From the NCBI GenBank assembly GCA_024347015.1, contig AP024889.1:1922001-1986000 (forward strand): a DNA stretch of 64,000 bases, given 5' to 3'. The translations under genes and the position numbers were made by a program. A model generated the notes under the pieces. It was not told the DNA's origin. It saw nothing but the letters and a program-made list of their open reading frames with translations, and did not search any database. The DNA comes from Vibrio pectenicida. GTDB lineage: Bacteria; Pseudomonadota; Gammaproteobacteria; Enterobacterales; Vibrionaceae. Every line of letters starts with the position of its first letter. Position 1 is the stretch's first letter. This document shows positions 40,501-49,133 of this stretch, in pieces.

Positions 40501-41525
40501 TCACCTGCTGAGAGTCGAGCATAAAGAGGAACTATTTCAGTACTCTTTAAATTTCTTTTACCAAGTGCATCAGCAGTATCGCGAATTTCACGCTCACCAT
40601 TCATAAAAATGAGAATGTCGCCTAATCCTTCATCACACAGCTCATCAACCGCTTCAAAGATACCTTCTAGCTGGTCGCGTTCAACATCGTCCTCTCCATA
40701 CAAAGGACGATAACGTGTTTCGACAGGGTAAGTACGCCCAGAAACTTCAATGATAGGGGCATCATTAAAGTGCTTAGAAAAACGCTGCGGATCGATTGTC
40801 GCAGAGGTGATAATAACTTTCAGTTCAGGGCGGCGCGGCAAAAGCTCTTTAAGATAACCCATAATAAAATCAATATTCAGGCTTCGTTCGTGCGCTTCAT
40901 CGATAATGATGGTGTCATACTGACTTAAAAAACGATCATGCTGAATTTCAGCCAGCAAGATACCATCGGTCATCAACTTAATCTGTGTTTGATCAGAAAT
41001 CTGGTCATTAAACCGAACTTTATAACCAACAAAGTCACCAAGTTTTGTCTCCATCTCTTCGGCAATACGGCTAGCAACCGATCGCGCTGCAAGACGTCTC
41101 GGTTGAGTATGCCCAATCAGGCCATACTGTCCACGACCAAGCTCTGCACAAATTTTAGGTAACTGGGTCGTTTTTCCTGAGCCCGTTTCTCCGGCAACAA
41201 TAACCACCTGATTTGCTTCTATCGCTTGCGCAATATCACTTCTTTTTTGGCTAACAGGCAATATTTCGGGATAATCAATCGTCGGCTTGAAGTTGGTTCT
41301 TTGCTCAACTTCAAGCATAGATTTGGCAATATCTAGTGCGATTTCATCAAATACCGCATGGCGTGATTGCTCTTTTTTAATCTTATTTGCACCAGAGATA
41401 CGCTTACTCAGACGAAACCTATCTTTAAACATGCAATGACTTAAAGCGTGACGCAAAGAAGATGCTGAATTTGCTTGGGCTTTAGACTCAGCATTGGGAT
41501 GTGTTTTGGGCTGTGACGACGTCAA
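37596..41525 (-). CDS. hrpA: ATP-dependent RNA helicase HrpA
   Basis: DEAH-box helicase of about 1309 residues. Core: GETGSGKTTQLP (Walker A), IIIDEAHERS (motif II), TSATIDP, TNVAETSLTVPG, QRKGRCGR. The long C-terminal HrpA extension is complete and ends YFAQQLGTPYPVSDKRI. E. coli HrpA resolves stalled ribosomes. No ATG lies at the expected start: I place it at the TTG at 41525 (LTSSQPKTHP), which follows taggtaatgc and matches other Vibrio HrpA starts; a GTG at 41573 is the alternative. Confidence 0.95.
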   Translation of the reverse strand: MTSSQPKTHPNAESKAQANSASSLRHALSHCMFKDRFRLSKRISGANKIKKEQSRHAVFDEIALDIAKSMLEVEQRTNFKPTIDYPEILPVSQKRSDIAQAIEANQVVIVAGETGSGKTTQLPKICAELGRGQYGLIGHTQPRRLAARSVASRIAEEMETKLGDFVGYKVRFNDQISDQTQIKLMTDGILLAEIQHDRFLSQYDTIIIDEAHERSLNIDFIMGYLKELLPRRPELKVIITSATIDPQRFSKHFNDAPIIEVSGRTYPVETRYRPLYGEDDVERDQLEGIFEAVDELCDEGLGDILIFMNGEREIRDTADALGKRNLKSTEIVPLYARLSAGEQNKIFQPHAGRRIVLATNVAETSLTVPGIKYVIDPGTARISRYSYRTKVQRLPIEPISQASANQRKGRCGRVEEGICIRLYSEQDFELRPEFTDPEILRTNLASVILQMTALGLGDIQAFPFVEAPDKRNIQDGVRLLEELGAINENAKDPKKSLTPMGRQLARVPIDPRLARMVLEAPKYGALKEVMIIVSALSIQDPRERPSDKQQSSDDKHKRFVHEESDFLTFVNLWDYVQKQQKALSGNQFRKQCKQDFLNYLRVREWQDVYFQIHQSMREMEYKLNDEPSSYEKVHSAILVGLLSHIGVKDQEKNEYQGARNARFHIFPASGLFKKQPKWIVSAELVETSKLWGRIIAKVQPEWVEPLAKHLIKRSYSEPHWSKKRAAVMAHEKVMLYGVPIVPKRLVNYGNIDATVSRELFIRSALVEGEWETKHAFFKTNRKLLQEVEQLEHKSRRRDILVDDDELFDFYDQRIGTEVVSGSHFDSWWKNASQDNSELLNFEKEMLVKGDASHVTDLDYPNFWHQNGLKLKLSYQFEPGEDNDGVTVHIPLPVLNQVEPFGFDWQIPGLRHELVVSLIKSLPKTIRKNFVPAPNYADAFLARATPVESSILDSLEKELRRMTGFEVLRQDWNLAQLPDHLKVTFRAVDHRNRKLKENRDLYLLKESLKDKVQETLSKVADDDIEQRDLKSWSFGELPKVYQQKRGGYEVKAYPAIVDSKDSVEIKLFETADEQNLAMQSGQRRLILLNVPSPIKYLHGHLPNKSKLGLYFNPYGKVLDLIDDCIACGVDKLIEEKGGLVWQPEEFEQLKEHVRAELDDTVVEIAKQVEVILTTAFNINKKLKGKIDFSMAFALSDIKAQIEGLIFKGFATECGWKRLPDILRYLQAIEKRMEKLPIDPNKDRLHMLKIESVANNYQELLNKIPKGLMIPEKVKEVRWMLEELRVSYFAQQLGTPYPVSDKRIKNTIDDC

Positions 41526-41668
41526 AGCATTACCTATTCTTTTTACTCCATAAAACTGCGAACATTGTATCACAACAGACAGTAAAAATATCTCTAATCC
41601 AATGACTTTAAAGAGGTTGAAATAATAACTTAAACTACTTTGAAACCAAGACTAAAATGAAACTAGGG

Positions 41669-42979
41669 CTAAAACTCGAACTGCAGGTAAAGTGTGTTGT
41701 AGTTACTCCCCCCTTTGATTCGGCCATATTGAGAGGCCTGCTCAAATATCGCGCTTCTGTGGTGTATTGAATAGCCAAACCACATATTGTTTAGCTCAGA
41801 ATAGTCAAACAAATGTCCGATATTCACATCAATAGATAAATCTAGGTAGTTGAGAAGATTACTCGCATTGTACCCTTTCTCGTCCATTTCTGCTTGCTCG
41901 ATATAAGTAATACTGTCGATAAAAGAAATGCCTTCTGCAAAGCCAACTCTCCATTCAAAAGGCCACTCTATCGTATAATATGCTTTAATTGCTGCCACAT
42001 ACTCCGTGCTAGCTGATTGCACTGCTGAAGACCAGTGATGTGCGATGCCAGGGGTAAAGTAAAGATCGATTGGTACCCCAAACAACTGGTCGGTGAGTGG
42101 GTAACCATAGAAAAATGATGTCATTTGATTGTTATAGCTATCTGACTCCACATCGAGCGTTAGAATGTCACCAATATTTGAAGGTGTCGCCCACCCATGG
42201 CCTATGCGTATATATCTTGCGTTCGTCAAATTTGAATCAGACGGATTAGATTTATCATTAAATAAACCAAAACCAACAAACACCTCGCCTTGATATCGAT
42301 CTTCGACAGTTGAAGATCGATAAGCATTAGTATCTAGACGGCGCACACTGGTAGAACCGAGCAAATAAAGATTGGAATAGACATGATAACGAGCATCTAG
42401 ACCAATTCTAAAGTCCATACCTGCTCCAATTTTTTCGTCTGCCGAATCTGAAAAGGTATAATAATGTGTATTAAAATCAGCATCCTTATACCTAAGTTCT
42501 GCAAAAGGGCTGAGTTGCCAATCTCCATGTTCATACTCACCTTCCAAACTCAAATTAGCATGAAATCGAAACTCATCGTCTGTCATTAGCTCGGTATTCA
42601 CTTGCCACTCACCTGCTAAGGAATAACTCAGTTGACCCCCAAAATCGACGGTATCGCCTCCATTGGTATTTTGCGCGGAAGAGGGGATATCGACGAACCT
42701 CAATCGAGTCAATACGTTGAACTCCACACTATCATCTTGCGATTGGTAGAGGTGAAGCCCTCCTTCTAATCCATCAATAAATACCTGCTCATTTTCAAAG
42801 AACATCATGGGTACAAAAGTTCCGACAACCTGATCGTTGTCGGCAGTTTCAAATGGAATGGATGCAGTCCGATAAACCGCAGCTATTCCCCACGTTTGCT
42901 CTTGCGCTTTTGCAAAAAAAAAGCTGGTAGGAGTTGTTATTAACATCATCAGCACTGAATATGTCTGTATGCTGTTCAT
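41669..42979 (-). CDS. Outer-membrane protein, MipA/OmpV-like, two-part
   Basis: 436 residues from the ATG at 42979 (ttagg upstream; a TTG at 43009 is in frame). Signal peptide ends FFFAKA before QEQTW. The first half (WGIAAVYRTASIPF, GGLHLYQSQ) is like MipA/OmpV barrels; the second half (RIGHGWATPSNIGDI, YFTPGIAHHWSS, WFGYSIHHRSAIFE) looks like a further barrel set ending in YLQFEF. It is longer than classical OmpV (about 250), so it is either a larger barrel or two joined modules. The MipA assignment is moderate. Confidence 0.6.
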   Translation of the reverse strand: MNSIQTYSVLMMLITTPTSFFFAKAQEQTWGIAAVYRTASIPFETADNDQVVGTFVPMMFFENEQVFIDGLEGGLHLYQSQDDSVEFNVLTRLRFVDIPSSAQNTNGGDTVDFGGQLSYSLAGEWQVNTELMTDDEFRFHANLSLEGEYEHGDWQLSPFAELRYKDADFNTHYYTFSDSADEKIGAGMDFRIGLDARYHVYSNLYLLGSTSVRRLDTNAYRSSTVEDRYQGEVFVGFGLFNDKSNPSDSNLTNARYIRIGHGWATPSNIGDILTLDVESDSYNNQMTSFFYGYPLTDQLFGVPIDLYFTPGIAHHWSSAVQSASTEYVAAIKAYYTIEWPFEWRVGFAEGISFIDSITYIEQAEMDEKGYNASNLLNYLDLSIDVNIGHLFDYSELNNMWFGYSIHHRSAIFEQASQYGRIKGGSNYNTLYLQFEF

Positions 42980-43108
42980 TTTTATGCCTAAAAATAGCAG
43001 GACACACAAAATTACACTTAACCGATAAAACTAAATGCGTTTTTACTTATCGCTAAGTGCAATTCACCGTTAATATAAGAGTATATGTTGACTTAATTTA
43101 AAAAAATC

Positions 43109-43477
43109 GTGAAAGCATCAGACTTAAAGAAAATATTCGACTCAATTGATGAAACTCAGGACCCTGAAATTGTAACCGGGGACATTTGGTTGCCAGAACG
43201 CTTGGTCAACACTCACCTCGACCAAGAAATGCTGTTCCTTGAATTCGATAATGCGCCTGAAGAAATGCAAGGGGACGAAGAAGGCCGTGGTTTTGTTGAA
43301 CACGAGATAGAGATGATTCGCAAAAAGTTTGAGTTCATTCTCGATGAAAGTTCTGACACAAAAACCAAAGCTGATGCTATGCTGGCGTTATTTCTCATGG
43401 GTCATGAAATGTCGAGCTCAGAAATCATAGAGATATTAGAAGACCCAGAAGTACCAAAGGATCCAACAGATATTTAA
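43109..43477 (+). CDS. Small acidic protein preceding a PhoD-like gene
   Basis: 122 residues, GTG start, strongly acidic (IEILEDPEVPKDPTDI at the C-terminus). A stop codon five codons upstream in frame fixes the start near here; there is no Shine-Dalgarno, only an A-run. The stop overlaps the ATG of the next gene by one base, so it is translated with it. I do not recognise a family. The tight coupling suggests a partner of the PhoD-like enzyme. Confidence 0.7.
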   Translation: MKASDLKKIFDSIDETQDPEIVTGDIWLPERLVNTHLDQEMLFLEFDNAPEEMQGDEEGRGFVEHEIEMIRKKFEFILDESSDTKTKADAMLALFLMGHEMSSSEIIEILEDPEVPKDPTDI

Positions 43478-45420
43478 TGAAGATAGAACCTGAACTCCCT
43501 TTCCTATTAGCTGGCCCCATATTAAGAAAATCCTCTGCCAAGGAGTTGGTTTTCTGGTTAGTCACTAGCCGCCCACTTGAAGGGCAATTCTTCCTTAATC
43601 ATGAGCCTGATCAAGGTATTATATTTGAGCAACTTCTTAATCAGTGTCATCAAGTCCAGGTTGGCACTCATTGCTACGTGACTTTGGCGCAATTCAAATA
43701 TAATTTCCCGACAAACGTAGCACTGAGTTACGAATTCAATACCCAAGAAGGGCCACTTAGTCAACTATACCCGCACTTACTGCATGATGATGAAACTGCA
43801 TTAACGTTTAAAATTTCAACCAAAGCTGATTATATTTTGCATGGCTCTTGCCGCAATCCTGATCATCCTAGTAAAGATGCTTTGGTGTCGATAGACACCA
43901 AGCTGGAAAAGCAACCGCTAAGTGAAAGACCTGACATGCTGGTGATGGGTGGAGATCAGATCTATGCTGACCACGTTTCAGGGCCTATGCTTGATGCTGT
44001 ATTGCAAACAATAGATCTCTTAGGCTTACCTAACGAAACTTTTGCTGAAGGCCCTATAGCTTCATCTACAGACCTATATCAACATCCAGATTGCTTTTAC
44101 GGCCGAGATAAAATATTACCTCATCACTTTGGTGAGGAAACATGGATAAGAAAATTATTACCCAAAAGACATATTCCGGTATTTAGTGCGCGTGAGAGTG
44201 AAAACCACCTCATCACCTTTGCAGAATATTTCGCGATGTATTTACTGGTTTGGTCACCAACACTTTGGCCATATTTAAATCGAACACGTCTCCAAGACAA
44301 AGGGTTTGCTCCCAATGGCAAGACAATCTCTGCCCGTTATCAGCAAAAATGGCAAGGAGAGAGCGAACGAATAGCAGGCTTTATTGAAGGCTTACCACAA
44401 GTTCAGCGGCTATTGGCTCATATTCCAACCTACATGATTTTCGACGATCATGACGTGACAGACGACTGGAACTTAACCATAGGTTGGGAAAAAGCGGCCT
44501 ACACTAACCCCTTTTCGCATCAAATCATCGGTAATGCTTTAATTGCGTACTGGCTGTGCCAAGGCTGGGGAAATCAGCCAGATAACTTTAACCAAGAGTT
44601 TTTATCTCTTGCCTTGGGCTATTTCAAACAACCGAGTGAACAGCACCACCGCGACCTAATTCGTTATTTGTACAGTTTTGAACGTTGGCATTTTACTATT
44701 GATACCTCCCCTAAGGTCGTTGTGCTCGATACACGAACTCGGCGCTGGCGATCTGAATCTCGAATGAATAAGCCCTCTGGCTTAATGGACTGGGAAGCAC
44801 TGATCGAGTTTCAACAAGAGTTGATGTATCAAGACAAAGTGATTGTCGTATCCCCTGCCCCCATGTTTGGTGTTAAGTTTATTGAAGCTCTACAAAAGGG
44901 CATGACAATGATGGGGCAACCTTTAGTCATCGATGCTGAAAACTGGATGGCCCATAGAGGAAGTGCTAACACCTTGCTGAGTATCTTCACACATACCAAA
45001 ACGCCAAGTAATTTTGTCATACTCTCCGGTGATGTGCATTACTCTTTTGCCTATGATATTAAGCTGCGTTTTCGACGTTCTAGCCCAAATATTTATCAGA
45101 TAACCTCTAGTGGTTTTAAAAACCAGTTTCCTGAACCTTTACTGGGCTATTGCGATCACTTAGATAGAGTACTTTACTCACCGGGCTCACCACTCAATTT
45201 TTTTACTAAACGTAAGCGACTCAAGGTTAAAAAGCGTCAACCAAGCACACAGAGTTCTCGTTATTTGGTTAATGCCAGTGCGGTTGGGGAGTTAAAGCTT
45301 GATGAACATGGTAAACCAAAACGCATCTCCATTTTGACTGGGGATGGAAAAGAAATCGACTTTCCTCCGCTCAATGAAACGTCATCTTTTTGTCAAAGTA
45401 CTTGTGCTCGCCGAGAATAG
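43477..45420 (+). CDS. PhoD-like metallophosphatase
   Basis: 647 residues, no signal peptide, so probably cytoplasmic, unlike secreted PhoD. Metal motifs of the PhoD family: LHGSCRNPDHPSKD, LVMGGDQIYADHV, MIFDDHDVTDDWNL, VILSGDVHYSFAYD. A short N-terminal domain (about residues 1-105) precedes the enzyme domain, and a basic tail (FTKRKRLKVKKRQP) follows. The substrate is not known; phosphodiester or phosphoester cleavage is inferred. It overlaps the preceding acidic gene by one base; a TerB gene follows 42 bases later. Confidence 0.82.
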   Translation: MKIEPELPFLLAGPILRKSSAKELVFWLVTSRPLEGQFFLNHEPDQGIIFEQLLNQCHQVQVGTHCYVTLAQFKYNFPTNVALSYEFNTQEGPLSQLYPHLLHDDETALTFKISTKADYILHGSCRNPDHPSKDALVSIDTKLEKQPLSERPDMLVMGGDQIYADHVSGPMLDAVLQTIDLLGLPNETFAEGPIASSTDLYQHPDCFYGRDKILPHHFGEETWIRKLLPKRHIPVFSARESENHLITFAEYFAMYLLVWSPTLWPYLNRTRLQDKGFAPNGKTISARYQQKWQGESERIAGFIEGLPQVQRLLAHIPTYMIFDDHDVTDDWNLTIGWEKAAYTNPFSHQIIGNALIAYWLCQGWGNQPDNFNQEFLSLALGYFKQPSEQHHRDLIRYLYSFERWHFTIDTSPKVVVLDTRTRRWRSESRMNKPSGLMDWEALIEFQQELMYQDKVIVVSPAPMFGVKFIEALQKGMTMMGQPLVIDAENWMAHRGSANTLLSIFTHTKTPSNFVILSGDVHYSFAYDIKLRFRRSSPNIYQITSSGFKNQFPEPLLGYCDHLDRVLYSPGSPLNFFTKRKRLKVKKRQPSTQSSRYLVNASAVGELKLDEHGKPKRISILTGDGKEIDFPPLNETSSFCQSTCARRE

Positions 45421-45462
45421 TCACTATTTATAGAAATAACACAATATTTTGAGGTATATTAC

Positions 45463-45918
45463 ATGTTGAACTCTATATCGACTCTTTTTAAGCAGTTAGT
45501 CGAAGGCCACGATCTCGGCAAGCATGAAAGTACAAATCCAAACTTAGCGATAGCGTGCTTACTCTGCGAAGTCGCCAATGCAGATCATAAAACTAACGAC
45601 GCTGAAAATCAGGCTCAGAATACACTCTTAGCACGACTGCTGAAGATAAACAGCGAAGAAGCGGCTGAGCTATTATCTCATGCCAAAACCAAAAGCCGTC
45701 AGTCTGCCTCTTTATATGAGTTTACTTCTCAACTTCGCGAATTAAGCCAAGATACGCGTTTTGACTTAGTTAAGTCTATGTGGGAAGTCGCTAATGCCGA
45801 TGGTGAAATTGATCCACTAGAAGACGCTGTAATTCGAAAAACAGCAGAACTGATTTATGTTGATCATAGTGAGTTCATTCGCGCAAAACTCCAGGTTATA
45901 GAAGGTGATAATACTTAG
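45463..45918 (+). CDS. TerB-family protein (tellurite-resistance type)
   Basis: 151 residues, all helical. The TerB signature of two acidic repeats is visible: ACLLCEVANADHKTND (about residues 30-45) and SMWEVANADGEIDPLED (about 105-122), which bind metal in TerB homologues. Lone TerB domains are common in marine gammaproteobacteria and do not imply tellurite resistance; no other ter genes are nearby. Confidence 0.85.
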   Translation: MLNSISTLFKQLVEGHDLGKHESTNPNLAIACLLCEVANADHKTNDAENQAQNTLLARLLKINSEEAAELLSHAKTKSRQSASLYEFTSQLRELSQDTRFDLVKSMWEVANADGEIDPLEDAVIRKTAELIYVDHSEFIRAKLQVIEGDNT

Positions 45919-45941
45919 TTCGAAGGCTAGGTATTATCACC
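45904..45941. terminator. Hairpin between TerB gene and amidase gene
   Basis: Perfect 11-bp stem ggtgataatac/gtattatcacc; the left arm overlaps the last codons of the TerB gene. The U-tract is weak on both strands. It probably ends both convergent genes. Confidence 0.55.
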
Positions 45942-45960
45942 AAATCACAATTTTATTATG

Positions 45961-46872
45961 TTATTGGCTGCATTCCTCGGATTGAGAGGGGCACTGAGTG
46001 TTATCAGGCTCAAGTAACATAAATCCATCCATTTCTGACGTTAACTCAAGATATTGATCTGGTTGATATTTCTTTAATAGTGCCAGAACAGCAGCCATAC
46101 TTTCTTTGCTTACTTCTCCACTGATTAACCACGGCGTAAAGTGAGTTTGAAATGCTTTAATAATGTCTGTATGGTTTGAAGTCTGTGCTGGCTGATAACC
46201 ATAAAACTCAAGCGCCTTATAGAAAATATCACTACTTAGTTCTTGCGACTCAAGCTTACTGTACTCTATTAAGTAATCGTCACTGTTATACCAGGCTCCA
46301 TAGCCTTGACTATATACATACTGCCAAGGAAATTTAGGCCCAGGATCGCTTTTTCTTGTTGGTGCAATATCCTGATGAGCAACAATATTAACCGGGTTTA
46401 TATTTGGATAAGCCTGATAAATCTTATCTAAAACTTTAATAAGGTTCACCACAAGAGCGGGTGGATAATCAGGATACAAGCAAGTCATTTTCTCAGCAGC
46501 GTAACCAATATTATCCACGTCATTACAATCTACTTCATACACTAACTCAATACCAATTGATGTATCATTAAGAGCACTTTTACCGCGCCAATAGCTTTTT
46601 CCTGCATGCCATGCTCGCTCGTTTAAGTCGGCAAGTTGGTAGACCTTTTCTTCCGTCACCACAAAATGCGCACTGACACTGGCTTCTGGAGTACTAAATA
46701 ACTTTAGAGTTTTCGCTGTGTTCTCTTGGGTATAATGAATCACGACCGATTGAACTCTATCATTTTTGTTGGGAGTATCCATATTAATAAAAGACGAGCA
46801 AGCTGAGGTGCCCATTAATGCCACAGCTAAAAAAGAAGCCTTACCTATATTACTGATTGTTTTTTTCATCAT
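45961..46872 (-). CDS. amiD: AmiD-like N-acetylmuramoyl-L-alanine amidase lipoprotein
   Basis: 303 residues. Signal with lipobox-like TSAC at about 22-25. Amidase_2 domain with zinc histidines in VVIHYT and VAHQDIAPTRKSDPGP, plus DLNERAWHAGKSYWRG and SIGIELV. A C-terminal peptidoglycan-binding-like segment follows (FYGYQPAQTSNHTDIIKAFQ), as in E. coli AmiD. It cleaves the amide between muramic acid and L-Ala, probably from the outer membrane. Two adjacent ATGs (46872, 46869) are possible. Confidence 0.88.
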   Translation of the reverse strand: MMKKTISNIGKASFLAVALMGTSACSSFINMDTPNKNDRVQSVVIHYTQENTAKTLKLFSTPEASVSAHFVVTEEKVYQLADLNERAWHAGKSYWRGKSALNDTSIGIELVYEVDCNDVDNIGYAAEKMTCLYPDYPPALVVNLIKVLDKIYQAYPNINPVNIVAHQDIAPTRKSDPGPKFPWQYVYSQGYGAWYNSDDYLIEYSKLESQELSSDIFYKALEFYGYQPAQTSNHTDIIKAFQTHFTPWLISGEVSKESMAAVLALLKKYQPDQYLELTSEMDGFMLLEPDNTQCPSQSEECSQ

Positions 46873-47121
46873 TATCCATCTTTCTCATTAGCACCAGACA
46901 AAGCATTTTATTTCTCACCCTATCCGTTCCAAACGTAGTATTTCTTATAAACGATCGGCTTATCAAACTCTCTAAAAAGTATAAATATCATTAAATAAAA
47001 CCACACACATTCTCTTAAAGATTAACTTTGCATTGAATCATAAGAAAAAACATCCCCTTACCTATTAAGTCTCTCTGGATCCTGTTACCTTTCAAGCAGT
47101 ATAAACAATAAAAAGTAACCA

Positions 47122-48231
47122 ATGGATAAGAAATCTCTGAATGTCGCAATCGTCGGAGCGGGTTTAAATGGCCTTGCCCTCGCACTATCTCTGCGCATGT
47201 TCGGCATCGAAGCGACCGTTTATGAAAAATCAAATAAGCCTCGGATTGATGGCACTGGCATCATTATGTGGCCGGAAGGAATGCAGGTCCTCGCCGCACT
47301 CACCGATGCCGCGAAAGTAAAAGCCATAGGTAACACAGTTGATCTCATCACCACAGCAACGTTTAATTCCGATATCTTGAACCAGCTTTCTATGCGCCAA
47401 ACAGGTAGCAAAGTCAATGCGGATGTGGGTTTATTCCATCGTCGCGATCTCTACCAATTACTGCTTGACGCCTATGGGGCGGATAATATTATCACTAGCC
47501 AGCACTGCACCGTTGAAAGTGACACCATACTAATCAATGGTCAACCACTGGTTGCCGATGTCATTGTCGGTGTTGATGGTGTATTTTCTCAGGTAAGAAC
47601 ATATGTTGCTCCTGACGTCACTCTTCGCCAACCCAACGTTTATTGCTGCCGCGGCATGGTTGACTACCACAACCCAGCCTTGAGCGATGACGAATGCTAT
47701 GTTTTTGCTGGCATGCAGTCACGCATTGTGACCTACACCTATAACCGAGAGACCCAAGGAAAATATTGGTTTGCAGCCTGTAAAGTAGAATCAGGTGAGA
47801 CATTAGATAAGCAAAAAATACTCGACCAGTTTGCCCATTACTCCCCTTACTTGCTGGAGATGATTAAGCAAACACCAGAGGAGCAAATTTTACCATCTTC
47901 ACTGGTTGATATTGCACCATTTGAACAATGGTCACGTGATAATGTAGTCCTACTTGGCGATGCCTGCTGCGCGGTTCTCCCAACGATGGGGATTGGTTTT
48001 AGCCTTGGTATCGAAAATGCGTTCATCCTTGCCCAGAGCCTGGCTTCAAACTTCTTCGATATTCCTCAAGCATTAGTACGCTACCAACATAGAGCCCAGC
48101 AACGCGCCCATGAATTACAAAACATCACCCATCGCTTGAGTGAGCTGACCTATACAGAGGCATTTAACCCAGCAGAAGTTGCCCAGTTGTACCATCAGTT
48201 TACTGAAGTTAACAGCCGTTCACCGTTTTAG
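47122..48231 (+). CDS. FAD-dependent monooxygenase (PHBH/UbiH-like)
   Basis: 369 residues. FAD-binding dinucleotide motif VAIVGAGLNGLALALSL at the N-terminus, the DG motif (IVGVDGVFSQVR) and the second FAD motif VVLLGDACCAVLPTMGIG. This arrangement fits class A flavin monooxygenases that hydroxylate aromatic or related substrates. No pathway genes adjoin it, so the substrate is unknown. It is a single gene in an accessory stretch. Confidence 0.85.
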   Translation: MDKKSLNVAIVGAGLNGLALALSLRMFGIEATVYEKSNKPRIDGTGIIMWPEGMQVLAALTDAAKVKAIGNTVDLITTATFNSDILNQLSMRQTGSKVNADVGLFHRRDLYQLLLDAYGADNIITSQHCTVESDTILINGQPLVADVIVGVDGVFSQVRTYVAPDVTLRQPNVYCCRGMVDYHNPALSDDECYVFAGMQSRIVTYTYNRETQGKYWFAACKVESGETLDKQKILDQFAHYSPYLLEMIKQTPEEQILPSSLVDIAPFEQWSRDNVVLLGDACCAVLPTMGIGFSLGIENAFILAQSLASNFFDIPQALVRYQHRAQQRAHELQNITHRLSELTYTEAFNPAEVAQLYHQFTEVNSRSPF

Positions 48232-48380
48232 AATAACCACAGCACACTGGGCCCAGTTGATACGTTCACACACTCTGTGTGCTTGGTTTTCTTCATCTAC
48301 GACAGCTTCTTTGCTTGTCAAACACAGAAGCTCATAGCCCAGAAAAAATTATTTATGAAAAACCAATAGGCTAAAAACTT

Positions 48381-48665
48381 ATGATGATATTCATGTCAAT
48401 TATATCTTTTCTTTCAATGCTGTTAATGGGATATTTTTTGCGGATTTTATTCCCATTGCTCAAAGATAAACATCAAGAAAAACTGCAAAATTATTTAGAA
48501 ATTTTGTCTCTATTAAATGCGGGTGAGGTTAAAAAAGCCTCTGATTATGCTGCTTTAACCGCCTCTCATGATATCTACCAAGCAATAAAATCCATGGAAC
48601 ATGATAAAGCCTTAAACCATACGGACATTGTTGCCATGATGCGAAAAGAACTTAGAATAAAGTAA
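48381..48665 (+). CDS. Small membrane-anchored protein, function unknown
   Basis: 94 residues. One hydrophobic segment (about residues 4-26, ISFLSMLLMGYFLRILF) is followed by a charged helical tail. No recognisable family. It lies between the monooxygenase and HopJ genes on the same strand. No clear Shine-Dalgarno before the ATG pair; the start could be 48381 or 48384. Confidence 0.5.
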   Translation: MMIFMSIISFLSMLLMGYFLRILFPLLKDKHQEKLQNYLEILSLLNAGEVKKASDYAALTASHDIYQAIKSMEHDKALNHTDIVAMMRKELRIK

Positions 48666-48794
48666 GAGAGCTGTGTTCTGCTCAACTCGCAAAGTCATAT
48701 ATCCACAAATGGTGCTTTTTGCCACTTGTAGCCTAACTTCCTCTTTGCCTAGTGATATAGTAGTTAGTCTATTCAACGGTAAGGAAAAAGATAA

Positions 48795-49133
48795 ATGGAT
48801 AAGTTTCTAAAACGACTGACCACAGCACCTAATGACGTTATGTTTGAGCAGTCAATACAATTGATAGACGAGCATTTTGACTTTCACCCAGTTAACTTTG
48901 TAAACGGAGTAACTCAAAATCAAGCAGGAAAAAACAATGGCTCTTGTAAGATTTTTGCTTTCGCGCAAATGCAAGGTTTGGATGAGTCATCAACCTTAGC
49001 TTGCTTCGGCCAGTTCTATCGTGATGATGTTTTAAATAATCCAAATGGTTGCGATCACGCTAACATCCGTAATTTTATCCAACACGGCTGGGCAGGTATT
49101 CACTTTGACGGTGTTGCATTAACTGAAAAGTGA
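48795..49133 (+). CDS. HopJ-family protein
   Basis: 112 residues, close to the HopJ type III effector family (PF08888 as I recall): FDFHPVNFVNGVTQNQAGKN, GSCKIFAFAQMQGL, CFGQFYRDDVLNNP, HANIRNFIQHGW. The name comes from Pseudomonas; homologues are widespread in free-living bacteria without type III secretion, and no secretion genes are nearby, so an effector role is not implied. Aaggaaaaag precedes the ATG. Confidence 0.85.
   Translation: MDKFLKRLTTAPNDVMFEQSIQLIDEHFDFHPVNFVNGVTQNQAGKNNGSCKIFAFAQMQGLDESSTLACFGQFYRDDVLNNPNGCDHANIRNFIQHGWAGIHFDGVALTEK

Noticed and set aside
45463..45918. TerB as evidence of a tellurite-resistance operon
   Set aside because: No terA, terC, terD or terZ genes nearby; lone TerB domains are common.
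48247..48290. ctgggcccag palindrome and cacac/gtgtg hairpin after the monooxygenase gene
   Set aside because: Short stems with a poor T-run; could be a terminator but the support is too weak to list.
48795..49133. HopJ as evidence of a type III secretion effector
   Set aside because: The family is broadly distributed, and no secretion or chaperone genes lie nearby.
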